A DNA stretch of 64,000 bases from Bretschneidera sinensis (taxonomy: Eukaryota; Streptophyta; Magnoliopsida; Brassicales; Akaniaceae). The position numbers and the translations under genes were made by a program. Position 1 is the stretch's first letter; every line of letters begins with the position of its first letter. The notes below the pieces were generated by a model. It saw only the letters and a list, made by a program, of their open reading frames with translations. It ran no database searches and was not told the origin of the DNA. Shown here one piece after another: positions 61,700 through 64,000 of this stretch. The DNA lies in contig CM043700.1 in assembly GCA_023935145.1 (NCBI GenBank), forward strand, positions 137,545,328 through 137,609,327, written 5' to 3'.

Positions 61700-62115
61700 A
61701 TGGTGGTGGAAATAAGCCTTATATTGCAATGCTCTTTGTACATTTTGTTTCTGCATGAATGGCTCTGTTATCCAAAGCAGCAATTGCTAAAGGAATGAAC
61801 CCTTATATGTTCGTTGTCTATAGGCAAGCATTTGCAACTCTTGCCTTAGCTACATTTGCTTTCTTCCTTGAAAGGTTACTAATTAAAAGAACATTTCTTC
61901 TATACTTTCAATCTCTCTCCATTTCACATTTTCATGCCTTGTGGACTTATTAATTTGAAATTTTTTAATGATGGGTTTGATTATTTCACTATTTCAGGAT
62001 GGAAAGTGTTTCCATAAAACAATCCACTTTTCACAGCAATGTTCACTCCATTGGCACTTAATATAACAGCAATCTTCTCACCACTCCTATGGAAAGAAAC
62101 CCTTCATTGGGGAAG
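61700..62115 (+). pseudogene. WAT1-related (EamA / MtN21-type) transporter pseudogene
   Basis: Exon 1 (61702-61874) reads GGGNKPYIAMLFVHFVSA, a TGA stop at 61756-61758 where the family has Gly (A-G-M), then MALLSKAAIAKGMNPYMFVV and YRQAFATLALATFAFFLER, ending at a GT donor. A candidate start ATG at 61700 is out of frame by one base. After a 3' splice site (TTTCAG, to about 61997), a second exon carries a TAA stop at 62015-62017, then NNPLFTAMFTPLAL and ITAIFSPLLWKETLHWG to 62115. In intact family members that block lies near the end of the protein, so several middle exons are gone. Intact proteins are 10-TM membrane carriers (WAT1 moves auxin from the vacuole). This copy cannot make one. Confidence 0.85.
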
Positions 62116-63420
62116 GTCTAATCCTCTATTAAATCATAACCGTGTGTTAAATTGACTTTGTTTTTATCATGGGCTTTACTAGGGTCGTTTCTAGATGTCG
62201 CGATTGACGTTTGAAAAAGACAAGTGATATATAAGGTGTTATCGTTTGTCTAAACATCATTCTAACTGTCAATTGCGACACTCGCGATGGGCTATCTGTA
62301 AATACAATCTTTGAATAAGCTTTATAAACTCTTTAACTTGCCTAGCTTTCAAATAAAGTTTCATCTTGCCAAATTATTAACGATCCACAAAACTCTTGGG
62401 AAAGAATTTGGAATTTTACATGTCACAAGTGCCGACTATGATTTGTTGGATTTGGATATGTTAAGTCCAATTTATTCATGATTGAATGGGTTCAAAAAAA
62501 CATACAGTGACGATCTGAGCTTGAAGATGGGAACAAAATAACGGGAAAGGACAATAACCATGGCATTTATCACATCCTAGTAGTAGTACATGCCCACAAG
62601 ATAAGGTTCATGTCCATGTGAGAAATCTAATGCCCAATTGTCAATTGCACGAGAGTCCAAATACTAAGGATTTAGGCCCAAAATAAAATATAAGCCCAAG
62701 TGGTCGAAAGGCAAGCCCAATCTAATGCGGAACAAAGCTATTCACTATTTTGGTCAAAACAAACTTTAATCCGATTTTTACGTGGAAATTTGATATTTTG
62801 ACTCATCTACAAAACATAGTAAACACAGTGTAAGGGAAACAAATTACTCGTGATTTGGTATCTTCATCTACGTTAGGCTTAGGTGTCATCTTGTGATTGA
62901 ATTTTCCATGACATTGTTTTTCTTTTGGTACAGGAGAAGAAATCGAACTTGTGTCTCTAAATTCGAAGGTAGGAATGAATATGGAAATGGGCGAACCCAC
63001 CATCTTGATTCAAACCGTACCGATGCAATGAATTGAGTTAAATTGAGTTTTTTAAAAATTGAGTTTGGTTTAAGTTAAAAAATTGTTTAATCCAACGGAT
63101 TGAGTTATTTCATTAGTTCAAAAAATTTCAACCTATCTCAAATTGATAATCCGATCATTATATAATTATTTTTATATATATTTGTAATATATTTACTTAA
63201 AGATTTATGGATTACATTCATATTTTACCACGTTAGTTTGGTTGCAATATATATTGTATATATTTATCTTTTAATTTTTATTTTTTCGTGAAAACTCTTA
63301 AACAAAAAATGTTAGTTTTCATAAAATAAAAAATAAAACCAATTTTAGCTTTCTTCGTTTTTATTACGATCAAACAGTAGATTATAAATAATATATAAAA
63401 TAATATGTTAAAAAAGTTTT
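62116..63420. other. Gene-free spacer
   Basis: No further WAT1 exon is convincing. A frame after a TACAG at about 62933 (GEEIELVSLNSKV...) is short and unrelated to anything I recognise. The stretch 63000-63130 has repeat-like words (TTGAGTTAAATTGAGTTTTT). The rest is AT-rich. Confidence 0.4.
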
Positions 63421-63941
63421 ATAGCAACACGTAACAGGAACCAAAGCAGGATAAAGAAAAAAGGGGGCAGGCACAGTACAAACTTATGTATCAAGAAATG
63501 CTCAGATTAGAAAAATAAAGAATTACATAACATAATAGAAAGAGATAAAAAATTGAGGAAGAATGAGAAAAGAAATTGAGAAAGAATGAAGGATAATTGA
63601 GAAGTAATAAATGATTTTATTAGCCTCCTACAATCTAAGCAAATTGTAGTATTTATACACTGGAGAAGTATCCAAGTTACTGCTGGGCATAGCCTAACAG
63701 AATGCAACCAATCTAACAGAATTAATAGCTTCTGCCAACTATCTCTAACTGTCTAACTATCTCTCCTCTTGTGAGCTAACCTTCCTGAGTCTTTCTTAGT
63801 TGCCTTGTACTCTTTATAATGCATGTTTCACTCTCTGACTCATTCTCAAAGTTGTTTACTGCTCATACTCTTACTGTGCCAGTTGCTGTGCTTGCTCATT
63901 TTCTTCTTTGTCCTGCTTTGGTTCCTATTGTGTGTTGCTAT
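63421..63941. repeat. Imperfect inverted repeat, arms of about 58 bp
   Basis: Plus-strand 63421-63478 (ATAGCAACACGTAACAGGAA...) matches the reverse complement of about 63884-63941 (ATAGCAACACACAATAGGAA...). By hand count there are about 11 mismatches over 58 bases. The arms surround the LTR-like sequence. Confidence 0.75.
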
Positions 63942-64000
63942 CATTAGCAACCCTTCCAAAAGGACCTTGTCCTCAAGGTTTGAAGTCTGCAGCAGGCTGT
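63421..64000 (-). mobile_element. Right-edge LTR retrotransposon: C-terminal pol tail and LTR-like sequence
   Basis: On the minus strand from 64000, a frame reads SNLEDKVLLEGLLMIATHNR and ends at TGA (63848-63846). NLEDKV with a following LEG is typical of the very end of Ty3/gypsy polyproteins. Downstream on the same strand is LTR-like sequence with TGTTAGGCTATGCCC, a TATAAATA box (around 63651) and an AATAAA (around 63620). LTR borders are not resolved. The arm 63421-63478 is an inverted copy of the pol tail region (see findings). The element continues beyond the window. Confidence 0.6.

Noticed and set aside
62933..63030. Possible last exon of the WAT1-type gene (GEEIELVSLNSK)
   Set aside because: Too short, too far from the other exons and without the conserved YFVLWGK-type motif that should precede the tail.
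1..64000. tRNA, rRNA, snoRNA, known miRNA precursors, CRISPR arrays
   Set aside because: I saw no cloverleaf, rRNA block, familiar plant miRNA sequence or regular spacer array. A dedicated tRNAscan/Infernal run would be needed for certainty.

Overview
This 64 kb window is plant nuclear DNA, almost certainly from a core eudicot. Coding exons are short, GT-AG introns are common, the spacers are very AT-rich, and the transposon remnants are typical of plants (L1-type LINEs, Tourist- and Stowaway-like MITEs, small LTR elements). I cannot name the species.

Layout from left to right: (1) 1-12.6 kb, + strand: the 3' half (11 exons, 544 residues) of the exocyst subunit gene SEC5. One of its introns is swollen to 5 kb by a solo LTR, an antisense LINE, an in-frame 168-bp tandem duplication and a miniature LTR element. 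(2) 13.6-17.1 kb, - strand: a complete three-exon LSM3 gene (97 aa). Its introns, and the last SEC5 intron, carry related Tourist-like MITEs with clear TAA/TTA target duplications. (3) 19.7-21.1 kb, + strand: an intronless single-trihelix transcription factor of the GT-gamma type (451 aa), followed by a duplicated 3' flank that was later hit by a LINE. (4) 23.7-27.4 kb: a nearly full-length but dead L1-type LINE interrupted by a probable solo LTR, then a 1.1-kb Tourist-like element and an orphan RNase H fragment. (5) 39.5-42.1 kb, + strand: a two-exon, double-trihelix GT-2-type factor (622 aa) closest to DF1. (6) 50.2-52.5 kb, - strand: a second double-trihelix gene (583 aa) closest to GT-2, convergent with the first. 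(7) 52.5-64 kb: gene-poor DNA with simple repeats, a broken WAT1-type transporter pseudogene at 61.7-62.1 kb and the end of an LTR retrotransposon at the right edge.

The main biological message is gene order. SEC5, LSM3, single-trihelix factor, DF1 and GT-2 follow one another here, which from memory is the order of Arabidopsis At1g76850-At1g76890. Three trihelix factors therefore sit in one ancient cluster beside two housekeeping genes (vesicle tethering; mRNA decay and splicing). I found no operon-like system, CRISPR array or confident RNA gene. The rest of the novelty lies in transposon structures, which can be dated by their nesting.
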